A DNA stretch of 10,426 nucleotides from Planctomycetota bacterium. Its GTDB lineage: Bacteria > Planctomycetota > PUPC01 > JACPCR01. How positions within the stretch are numbered: position 1 is the first letter of the stretch; each line of letters begins with the position of its first letter. The stretch lies in assembly GCA_030740295.1 (NCBI GenBank), contig JASLXP010001008.1, forward strand, positions 1 to 10,426. Reading direction: 5' to 3'. The notes under the pieces are model-generated. The model did no database searches. It was not told the origin of the DNA and worked only from the letters and a program-made list of their open reading frames with translations. The position numbers and the translations under genes are program-made. Of the stretch, positions 5,084 to 10,426 are shown one piece after another.

Positions 5084-6920
5084 AGAGCACCGGTTGAGCT
5101 TTCCTTGGCAGGTTGCGGCCGCCTTTGAAGTAAACCATCAGGACGGAGATGTCTGCCGGCGTTACTCCAGAGATGCGTGAGGCCTGGCCGACGGTCATTG
5201 GGCGGATGTGGTCGAGCTTGCCGCGGGCTTCGTTGCTCAGCGAATCGATGGCGGAGTAATCCACGTCCGCGGGCAGGGACTCGTCCTCCAGCTCACGCAG
5301 TTTGATCACCTGCTGTTCCTGGCGATTGATGTAGCCCTCGTATTTCACCTGGATGTTGATCTGTTCTTTGACATCGTCCGAAAGCTCCAGGTACTGGAGC
5401 TCCGGGCTCATCGCTTCCACATCGTCGTATTCGTATTCAGGGCGCCGCAGGTGCTGAACAAGGGAACGCTGGTCGACGTACTTCTTCTCCATGAAATCGA
5501 TCGTCTCGGTGATCTGACGTTCTTTCTGCTGCAGCTTTTCCCACGCGACTTCGGGAAGGAGGCCGTGTCTCCAGCCGTATTTCATCAGGCGGCGGTCAGC
5601 ATTGTCCTGTCGCAGGAGGAGTCGATATTCCGCACGAGAGGTGAACATCCGGTAGGGCTCGCGCGGATCTTCGGTGACCAGGTCATCCAGCAGCACGCCG
5701 ACATATGCCTCGTCACGTCCGAGGACAAAAGGCTCATCTCCGCGCACTCGCAGCGCCGCGTTGATACCGGCCATGATGCCCTGCGCTGCCGCCTCTTCGT
5801 AACCGGAAGTTCCATTGATCTGTCCGGCATGGAATAGATTTTCGACCGTCCTTGTTTCGAGCCACGGGTAGAGTTGGCGGGCGGGCACGATGTCGTACTC
5901 GACCGCGTATCCGTAGCGCATGATGTCCGCGTTCTCGAGGCCGGCGATGGAATGAACGATTTCGGTCTGGACATCCTGGGGCAGGCTGGTCGAGATACCG
6001 TTGCAGTAGTACTCGAGAGTGTTTTCACCTTCGGGCTCGAGAAAGATCTGGTGGGCTGGCTTGTCAGAAAAACGAACGACCTTGTCTTCAATGGAAGGAC
6101 AGTAGCGCGGCCCGATGCTCTGAATCTGGCCGCTGTACATTGGGGAGCGATGCAGATTCTCGTGGACGATCTTATGGACTCTGTCGTTCGTATATGTGAT
6201 GTGACAGGGCAGCGAAGGCCGGTCGATGTGCTCGGTCTGAAAGGAAAAAGGTGGAGCAGGCTCTTCACCGTGCTGAGTCTCCAGTCCTTCAAAACAGATC
6301 GTGCGGCCATTGAGCCTTGGTGGTGTTCCGGTCTTGAGCCTCAGAATGTCGAAGCCGAGCTGGCGGAGGTCATCCGAAAAGTGCTCAGCACTCGCGTCGC
6401 CCATGCGGCCACCGCCGATCCGGGCCTCGCCCATGTGCATCAGGCCCTTGAGGAATGTGCCCGTCGTTACCACGATGGCCCTGGCTTTATAGATGCGTCC
6501 TGACTGGGTCCTGACGCCGGTGACGGTGCGTCCTTTCAGCTCCAGCGCAGTGACCATGTCCTGCCGGATCATCAGACCTTCCTGCTGCTCGAGGATGTGC
6601 TTTACGGTGAATTGATAAAGCTTCTTATCCGCCTGCGCCCGCGGCGCTCTGACTGCCGGCCCTTTACTGCGATTGAGCATCCGGTATTGAATACCGGACA
6701 GATCGATGACATGGCCCATGATGCCGCCGAGGGCATCGACTTCACGGACGAGCTGCCCCTTTGCGAGCCCGCCGATGGCCGGGTTGCAGGACATCTGTCC
6801 AATGGTGTCAAGGTTGATAGTGCAGACCATGGTGCGGCATCCCATTCCAGCCGCGGCCATGGCCGCTTCGACGCCAGCGTGGCCCGCGCCGATTACAATC
6901 ACATCGTACGTCTCGTCCAT
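5082..6920 (-). CDS. mnmG: tRNA uridine-5-carboxymethylaminomethyl modification enzyme MnmG (GidA)
   Basis: MnmG, with MnmE, adds the (carboxymethyl)aminomethyl group at C5 of the wobble uridine in tRNAs, using FAD, NADH and a folate one-carbon donor. It acts in the cytoplasm. The protein is 612 residues, the usual length. The N-terminal FAD-binding Rossmann motif is YDVIVIGAGHAGVEAAMAAA (G11-x-G13-x2-G16), followed by the family signature CNPAIGGLAKGQLVREVDALGG (residues 45-66). Further family blocks include FLKGLMHMGEARIGGGRMGD, LKTGTPPRL, FHAGQINGTSGYEEAAAQG and FTSRAEYRLLLRQDNAD. The C-terminal helical domain ends normally (GVTPADISVLMVYFKGGR). The start lies 5 bp after the cysE stop. The Shine-Dalgarno AGGAA overlaps that stop, so the two genes form an operon. 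No internal damage is seen. Confidence 0.97.
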   Translation of the reverse strand: MDETYDVIVIGAGHAGVEAAMAAAGMGCRTMVCTINLDTIGQMSCNPAIGGLAKGQLVREVDALGGIMGHVIDLSGIQYRMLNRSKGPAVRAPRAQADKKLYQFTVKHILEQQEGLMIRQDMVTALELKGRTVTGVRTQSGRIYKARAIVVTTGTFLKGLMHMGEARIGGGRMGDASAEHFSDDLRQLGFDILRLKTGTPPRLNGRTICFEGLETQHGEEPAPPFSFQTEHIDRPSLPCHITYTNDRVHKIVHENLHRSPMYSGQIQSIGPRYCPSIEDKVVRFSDKPAHQIFLEPEGENTLEYYCNGISTSLPQDVQTEIVHSIAGLENADIMRYGYAVEYDIVPARQLYPWLETRTVENLFHAGQINGTSGYEEAAAQGIMAGINAALRVRGDEPFVLGRDEAYVGVLLDDLVTEDPREPYRMFTSRAEYRLLLRQDNADRRLMKYGWRHGLLPEVAWEKLQQKERQITETIDFMEKKYVDQRSLVQHLRRPEYEYDDVEAMSPELQYLELSDDVKEQINIQVKYEGYINRQEQQVIKLRELEDESLPADVDYSAIDSLSNEARGKLDHIRPMTVGQASRISGVTPADISVLMVYFKGGRNLPRKAQPVL

Positions 6921-6922
6921 GG

Positions 6923-6927
6923 TTCCT
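6923..6927 (-). promoter_or_regulatory. mnmG ribosome binding site overlapping the cysE stop codon
   Basis: The minus strand reads TAGGAACCATG. The AGGAA of the Shine-Dalgarno uses two bases of the cysE TAG stop and sits two to three bases from the mnmG ATG. This suggests translational coupling of mnmG to cysE. Confidence 0.65.
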
Positions 6928-7561
6928 AGATGGTACTCGTCGCCTGTTCCGCTGGATCAGGTGTTGCTTCGTTGGAGATCTCCACCTCCACAGATTGTTC
7001 GGAGAGCACGGTGGGCCGGAGGTCTTCATCTACTTTTTCGCCGTCGCGCTTGACAATTTTGGCGGGCGTCCCGACCACTGTGCTGTTTGGCGGGACGTCG
7101 TGCATGATGATGAAAGAGCTTGCTCCGATCTTCGAGTTGTGGCCCACACGGATGGGGCCGAGAAGGACAGCACCAGTTCCAATGAAGACGTTATCCTCAA
7201 TCGTCGGATGGCGTTTGCCGTGGTGCTTGCCGGTACCGCCCATGGTTACGTTGTGAAAGATGACGCAGTTGTCGCCAATTTCGGCGGTCTCTCCGATGAC
7301 AACTCCAGTGCCGTGGTCGATGAAGAATCCGTTCCCGATAGTTGCGCCTGGATGGATTTCTACACCAGTCCACCAGTGCGAGATCGCAGAGACAAGGCGC
7401 GGAATGATGGGGATGTGCAGACGCCTGTGGAGAAAGTGTGAGACCCGGTGCAACAGTATCGCGTGCAGGGGCGTATGGCAGAGCATCGTCTCGATAGTGT
7501 TTTTGGCCGCAGGATCGTTCTGATGGACTGCTTTGATGTCGCCGATGATGGTCTTGAACAT
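6926..7561 (-). CDS. cysE: Serine O-acetyltransferase
   Basis: This enzyme transfers acetyl from acetyl-CoA to L-serine, giving O-acetylserine, the first step of cysteine synthesis in the cytoplasm. With the ATG at 7561-7559 it has 211 residues, the short form that lacks the long N-terminal domain of the E. coli enzyme. D16 in NDPAAK aligns with the active-site Asp of the RDPA motif. Left-handed beta-helix hexapeptide repeats run from about residue 67 to 170 (VEIHPGATIGNGFFIDHGTGVVIGET, with catalytic D82-H83, then VTMGGTGKHHGKRHPTIEDN). An acidic flexible tail ends in Ile-211, the residue that docks into CysK in known cysteine synthase complexes. The frame's upstream TTG (7600) lies inside the terminator stem and is rejected. 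Upstream are a poly-Cys leader and an intrinsic terminator, so transcription is probably controlled by cysteine attenuation. It is co-transcribed with mnmG. Confidence 0.95.
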   Translation of the reverse strand: MFKTIIGDIKAVHQNDPAAKNTIETMLCHTPLHAILLHRVSHFLHRRLHIPIIPRLVSAISHWWTGVEIHPGATIGNGFFIDHGTGVVIGETAEIGDNCVIFHNVTMGGTGKHHGKRHPTIEDNVFIGTGAVLLGPIRVGHNSKIGASSFIIMHDVPPNSTVVGTPAKIVKRDGEKVDEDLRPTVLSEQSVEVEISNEATPDPAEQATSTI

Positions 7562-7581
7562 ACTTGGTTTCAGCCGGAAAT

Positions 7582-7613
7582 AAAAAAAGACCCGCTTCAA
7601 GGAAGCGGGTCTT
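7582..7613 (-). terminator. Intrinsic terminator of the cysE attenuator
   Basis: On the minus strand a perfect 12-bp stem (5' arm 7613-7602 AAGACCCGCTTC, loop CTT, 3' arm 7598-7587) is followed directly by further T residues to 7582. It lies 20 bases upstream of the cysE start and downstream of the Cys leader, so if formed it would stop transcription before cysE. No unrelated minus-strand gene upstream needs terminating. Confidence 0.9.
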
Positions 7614-7643
7614 GGTATTTTGTGAAGAAAATCAGACGCTTCC
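7601..7643 (-). promoter_or_regulatory. Predicted antiterminator of the cysE leader
   Basis: Immediately after the leader stop codon the RNA reads GGAAGCGUCU (7643-7634). This pairs with AGACCCGCUUCC (7612-7601), the 5' arm of the terminator: seven continuous pairs, a two-C bulge, then three more pairs. The two structures are mutually exclusive. A ribosome stalled at the Cys codons (7670-7659) would leave GGAAGCG free. One reaching the stop codon (7646-7644) would cover it and release the terminator. Pairing was checked by eye only. Confidence 0.72.
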
Positions 7644-7697
7644 TTAATGAAAAGGGCCGCAACAACAACAGGGCATGGAGCATTGGCTGGCGGTCAT
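7644..7697 (-). CDS. Poly-cysteine leader peptide of the cysE operon
   Basis: A 17-codon minus-strand frame encodes MTASQCSMPCCCCGPFH followed by TAA. Five of its 17 residues are Cys, four of them consecutive (residues 10-13, codons TGT TGT TGT TGC). It begins about 37 bases after the predicted transcription start and ends 30 bases before the terminator stem of the gene for the first enzyme of cysteine synthesis. It is the expected sensor of charged tRNA-Cys in a translation-dependent attenuator, as in the trp and his operons and the poly-Cys leaders described in mycobacteria. The Shine-Dalgarno is weak (AAGAAA just upstream). The peptide itself probably has no function beyond being translated. 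Confidence 0.82.
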   Translation of the reverse strand: MTASQCSMPCCCCGPFH

Positions 7698-7740
7698 GAT
7701 TTCTTGATGTCTGCGTTCAGAAGTTTGTGATGAGCATGGA

Positions 7741-7768
7741 AGTATATTGAGTGGTAATCCCTGTTCAA
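7741..7768 (-). promoter_or_regulatory. Sigma70-like promoter of the cysE-mnmG operon
   Basis: The minus strand has TTGAAC (7768-7763), a 16-base spacer and TATACT (7746-7741), close to TTGACA-17-TATAAT. Transcription should start near 7734, giving a leader of about 150 bases to the end of the terminator, a typical attenuator length. Confidence 0.65.
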
Positions 7769-7866
7769 CCCTCGCGACCGCGATCATTCTCCGTGTGAAC
7801 CTTACCCGCTGCGTGATAGACTCGGTGACTCAACAGTTCACGCTCCCGGCCACCACTATCCATTTG

Positions 7867-8451
7867 ATGGGCCTCACCAAACGCTACAATTCGCGAATCA
7901 TGCGGGCATTCGTCGATTTCAAGACGCAGGCCCCGTTTTATTCGAAGCCGAATTTTACGATTGTCAGCTCGGGGGTCGCTCTGGTGCTTGGGGTGATAAC
8001 CGTTCTTGGCCTCGATTATCTGGGCCATCGTTGGCTTCGTAACCCCTATTTTCAGGATGGTGCGAACCTGCCCGAAGAAGCGCTGGCCTTTAAGCGATTG
8101 TTGTTTGACGGCACCTGGCCATCACTCTGTATCGGAATAGCGTTCGCCCTAGCTGCCGCGCTGATCCACAAGGCTCTGATTCGGGCCCGTGAAGATTACT
8201 GCGTTGAATACACCCTGATGACGGTCAGAGACAAGCTGAAGATTCCCGCGTTGAAGGTGATGTTTACCGTTGGCCTGCCGATGATTATTGCTCCCTTCGC
8301 GGCGGCATTTCTGGCCTATGGGATACAGATTGCGCCATTCCCTGCATTTGTCGTGACTGGAGCGTTTCTGTTTATCTGCCATTCGGACTACAAGCGGGTA
8401 TTTCGGAAGGCGCAGGAAAAGGCGGCCGTCGTGGCAACAGAGGGGGAGTGA
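7867..8451 (+). CDS. Hypothetical membrane protein with four predicted helices
   Basis: With the ATG at 7867 the protein has 194 residues. ATG 7900 is an alternative, and neither has a clear Shine-Dalgarno. A TTG 40 codons upstream would overlap the divergent cysE promoter, and its extra residues look non-coding. Predicted membrane helices are at about residues 30-52 (FTIVSSGVALVLGVITVLG), 86-106 (SLCIGIAFALAAALIHKAL), 130-152 (KVMFTVGLPMIIAPFAAAFL) and 155-172 (IAPFPAFVVTGAFLFICHS). Between helices 2 and 3 is a charged segment (RAREDYCVEYTLMTVRDKLK). The C-terminus is basic then acidic. No catalytic motif is recognisable and I cannot assign a family. It is divergent from cysE and 125 bp upstream of the yggX-like gene on the same strand. 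Confidence 0.7.
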   Translation: MGLTKRYNSRIMRAFVDFKTQAPFYSKPNFTIVSSGVALVLGVITVLGLDYLGHRWLRNPYFQDGANLPEEALAFKRLLFDGTWPSLCIGIAFALAAALIHKALIRAREDYCVEYTLMTVRDKLKIPALKVMFTVGLPMIIAPFAAAFLAYGIQIAPFPAFVVTGAFLFICHSDYKRVFRKAQEKAAVVATEGE

Positions 8452-8467
8452 CCTGCTGGTGGATTCC

Positions 8468-8497
8468 AGGCGACTCAATAAAATTCGTGAGTTGCCT
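8468..8497. repeat. 10-bp hairpin after the membrane-protein gene
   Basis: Arms aggcgactca and tgagttgcct pair over ten positions, one of them G-U, with a 10-base loop, 16 bases after the stop of the upstream gene. No T-run follows, so it is at best a weak terminator or an mRNA-stabilising end. Confidence 0.4.
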
Positions 8498-8576
8498 ACA
8501 CCACGAGCGCGATCCACATGCACGGAGCGCCTGCTTTACGACAGAGAATCAGAAACTCAATTATTGGAGCCACAAA

Positions 8577-8879
8577 ATGAGCGAACAGAGAAAGGTCGAC
8601 TGTGTCAAGCTCGGCAAGAGCCTTCCGGGCCTGAGGCGGCCCCCATACAAGGATGATCTTGGCAAGCGCATCTATAACAACGTCTCGGATGAAGCATGGA
8701 AGGTCTGGCTGGAGCAGCAGAAGATGATGCTGAATGAGTATCGACTCAATCCCACAGATCCGGAACACATGAAAGCCATCAAGGAGCGGACGGAAAAGTA
8801 CTTTTTCGGTGATGGAATCGAGAAGCCGGAAGGCTTCGTCGAAGGCGAAACCGGTTCTGCGGCACCCGGGGAATTCTGA
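8577..8879 (+). CDS. yggX: Fe(II)-trafficking / oxidative damage protection protein, YggX family
   Basis: YggX-family proteins are small cytoplasmic proteins linked to Fe(II) handling and protection of Fe-S clusters from oxidants. This one has 100 residues, slightly longer than the E. coli protein (about 91). The conserved N-terminal Cys is C9 in KVDCVKLGK. The core LGKRIYNNVSDEAWKVWLEQ, then KMMLNEYRLN, then DPEHMKAIKERTEKYFF, matches the family (E. coli has GELGKRIYNEISKEAW and LINEKKLN). A C-terminal tail rich in Gly and Glu (EGFVEGETGSAAPGEF) is variable. The ATG at 8577 has GGAG eight bases upstream. The frame is open upstream of it, but that part has no similarity to the family. It is on the same strand as the membrane protein before it, separated by a hairpin. 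Confidence 0.87.
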   Translation: MSEQRKVDCVKLGKSLPGLRRPPYKDDLGKRIYNNVSDEAWKVWLEQQKMMLNEYRLNPTDPEHMKAIKERTEKYFFGDGIEKPEGFVEGETGSAAPGEF

Positions 8880-8900
8880 TCGGCAGAAGAGCTGCTTCAT

Positions 8901-8919
8901 GGCCAGCGTCCCGCTGGCC
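8901..8919. repeat. Perfect 8-bp hairpin between yggX and the esterase gene
   Basis: Arms ggccagcg and cgctggcc surround a 3-base loop, 21 bases after the yggX-like stop. A G-rich tract, not a T-run, follows, so it looks like a REP-type palindrome or a processing/Rho-region hairpin. It could still separate the two transcripts. Confidence 0.5.
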
Positions 8920-9092
8920 TGGGGGAGCCGGCGCGCCCCTGGGAACCCCACAAGGCAGATAGTTCCATAGGGCAGAATCCAAAAGGTTTAAGGCAAGTGG
9001 GGCATTACTTGTCTGTTCTTCCTCAGAGTTTCTGTGATAGTATCCGCAACAGGGCTTCACATGGGCGGATGACTTTTCTATCGGAGATAAAC

Positions 9093-10163
9093 ATGATCCA
9101 TTCACTGATTCGCAGATGTTCGATGACTCTCATATTGGCCGGGCTGGCTTTCGTTAATCAGACAGGCGCAGAGGACAAACCGGTCAAAGTGTTCGTTCTT
9201 GCCGGCCAGTCCAACATGGAAGGCAAGGCACAAAATGCATTGCTCGATCACCAGGCCACGGATGCGAAGACCAAAGCCCTTTTCGAGCACCTGCGGAAGG
9301 ACGGGAAGTGGATCGTTCGGGATGACGTGTTCATCAAGTACCTCAAACGGCATGGCGGCCTGACGATTGGATACGGCTCACCCAACCGCACCGGTGTGGA
9401 GCTCGAATTCGGCACGGTGATGGGCGACCACTTCGACGAGCCGGTGATACTGATCAAAACGGCCTGGGGTGGTCATTCGCTCTACAAGCTGTTTCGTTCA
9501 CCCTCGGCCGGGATGCCAAGCGAAGAATACTTTCAGAAGGAACTGGAGAACGCGCAAAACCGCGTCAAGAAGAAGAATGAGAAAAACAAACGGGACGATC
9601 CGCTTCCGACGATGGAAGATATCAAGAAGCCGTACGGCAGCTCATACCGAGCCATGATGGCTGAAGTTAAAGAGGCCTATGACAACTACGAGGCCCTGTT
9701 CCCCGCGCTGAAGGGCAAAAAGATCCAGGCGGCCGGCTTTGTTTGGTTTCAGGGGTGGAACGACATGTACGGCGATTTGGGCCCCAACGAATACGCCTCG
9801 AACCTGAAGCATCTGATAAACGATGTACGAAAGGACCTGAAGGCACCTAAGATGCCAGTGGTGATTGCAGCGATGGGCCAGAACGGCTCAAAGCCCGCTA
9901 AAGGCAACATGGCGGTGGTGAAGAAAGCTCAATTCGCCATGAACGACGTGCCGGAGTTCAAAGGAAACGTGAAGACAATTGTCACGGACGTGCTGATCGA
10001 CAAGGCCGCCGAGGCGTTGTATCCCCATTGGCGCAAGCGTTTCGAAGAATGGAAGCTGACCGGCTCTGATTTCGCGTACCACTACATGGGCAGCGCCATC
10101 TGGTTCAATCGCATCGGCAAGTCAATGGGGACCACGATGCTTGAACTGATGAACGAGAAATAG
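9093..10163 (+). CDS. Secreted SGNH-fold carbohydrate esterase, sialate O-acetylesterase (SASA) family
   Basis: The protein has 356 residues. The ATG at 9093 has GGAG seven bases upstream (9082-9085), and the signal peptide spans about residues 1-27 (RRCSMTLILAGLAFVNQTGA, then EDK). The SASA (DUF303) SGNH-hydrolase blocks are in order: VFVLAGQSNMEG with nucleophile S40; KTAWGGHSL with the oxyanion Gly at about G126-G127; GFVWFQGWND (W218-D224); and the late block YHYMGSA with H330 as the likely catalytic His. The family removes acetyl groups from sialic acid or from plant and algal polysaccharides, and the substrate cannot be read from the sequence. A Lys-rich insertion (about residues 148-170) lies between the second and third blocks. 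Exported esterases of this sort are numerous in polysaccharide-degrading Planctomycetota. The gene is probably transcribed alone. Confidence 0.9.
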   Translation: MIHSLIRRCSMTLILAGLAFVNQTGAEDKPVKVFVLAGQSNMEGKAQNALLDHQATDAKTKALFEHLRKDGKWIVRDDVFIKYLKRHGGLTIGYGSPNRTGVELEFGTVMGDHFDEPVILIKTAWGGHSLYKLFRSPSAGMPSEEYFQKELENAQNRVKKKNEKNKRDDPLPTMEDIKKPYGSSYRAMMAEVKEAYDNYEALFPALKGKKIQAAGFVWFQGWNDMYGDLGPNEYASNLKHLINDVRKDLKAPKMPVVIAAMGQNGSKPAKGNMAVVKKAQFAMNDVPEFKGNVKTIVTDVLIDKAAEALYPHWRKRFEEWKLTGSDFAYHYMGSAIWFNRIGKSMGTTMLELMNEK

Positions 10164-10207
10164 GGATCAGGCACGAATGGCGCTGACATAAGGAGTCTCA
10201 GCCTTGG

Positions 10208-10336
10208 AATGACGAGTGACGATTGATGATTTTTGATTTCTGAATTCAGAGCTGAAATTCTAACGCGTTCCGTACAGGCACGGTGAGGATGGCTTAAACT
10301 TCGAAAATCAAAATTCATCAATCGCCATTCGTCATT
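10208..10336. repeat. 32-bp inverted repeat built from degenerate heptamers
   Basis: Arms 10208-10239 and 10305-10336 are reverse complements with three mismatches, separated by 65 bases. The right arm and its flank read on the plus strand as heptamers aaaattc, atcaatc, gccattc, gtcattc. The left arm has the mirrored units gacgagt, gacgatt, gatgatt. It lies in the intergenic region after the esterase gene and belongs to the same repeat style as 4981-5083. Confidence 0.75.
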
Positions 10337-10426
10337 CAGAAATTGTACTCATGGGCAGCAGAGATTTGCCAAGAACAAACACGGGAGTGACAACTTAATT
10401 TTGGGCCGATCCCTTAGGCCTCTGAC

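Noticed and set aside
5208..6503. Long plus-strand open frames (up to 209 codons) antisense to mnmG
   Set aside because: They are mirror frames of a strongly conserved gene, with no recognisable domain and no ribosome binding site.
7717..7737. Minus-strand mini-frame MLITNF upstream of the Cys leader
   Set aside because: Its ATG lies at or before the predicted transcription start and it has no Cys codons. The 17-codon frame fits the attenuator geometry better.
7747..7866. TTG start extending the membrane protein by 40 codons
   Set aside because: It would overlap the divergent cysE promoter, lacks a ribosome site, and the extra residues show no membrane-protein or conserved character.
8901..8919. 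Intrinsic terminator after the yggX-like gene
   Set aside because: The stem is good but a G-rich stretch, not a T-run, follows. It is kept only as a hairpin.

Overview
The window looks like accessory-rich chromosome from a Gram-negative-type bacterium of the PVC/Planctomycetota kind, at roughly 55% GC by eye. This is an inference. It rests on an antitoxin of the 'GTYRNG-VEL-PVDWPEGT' type, a secreted SASA-family esterase, dockerin and VIT domains, and abundant short palindromic and heptameric repeats. No rRNA or tRNA gene is present to fix the taxonomy.

Left part (1-2539). On the minus strand lies an ECF sigma factor gene (1997-2539). It is followed by a ZAS-type anti-sigma membrane protein with a complete type I dockerin pair on its outer side, a small secreted protein that could have a cohesin-like fold, and a VIT-domain protein. 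The last three are joined by two ATGA stop/start overlaps. The VIT gene is cut off before any vWA domain. Where it breaks, it meets an unrelated Cys-rich coding fragment on the plus strand (2-133), so positions about 111-131 read as conserved sequence of both families. This is a rearrangement or assembly junction.

Middle part (2540-5081). A 635-bp gene-free stretch carries a nested palindromic cluster: four copies of one hairpin and two of another, the latter with covarying base pairs, all inside a 29-30 bp inverted repeat. Next come an antitoxin-like gene with no toxin beside it and, convergent with it, a predicted alpha/alpha-barrel carbohydrate-active protein. Heptamer repeats fill the gap between that gene and mnmG.

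Central part (5082-7768, minus strand). A cysE-mnmG operon is preceded by a sigma70-like promoter, a 17-codon leader peptide with four consecutive Cys codons, an antiterminator segment directly after the leader stop codon, and a strong intrinsic terminator. This is the layout of a translation-dependent cysteine attenuator. It would set expression of serine acetyltransferase and, by read-through, of the tRNA-modification enzyme MnmG.

Right part (7867-10426, plus strand). A four-helix membrane protein of unknown function, a YggX-like Fe(II)-trafficking protein and a secreted SGNH/SASA esterase are followed by a terminal intergenic stretch with a long inverted heptamer repeat.
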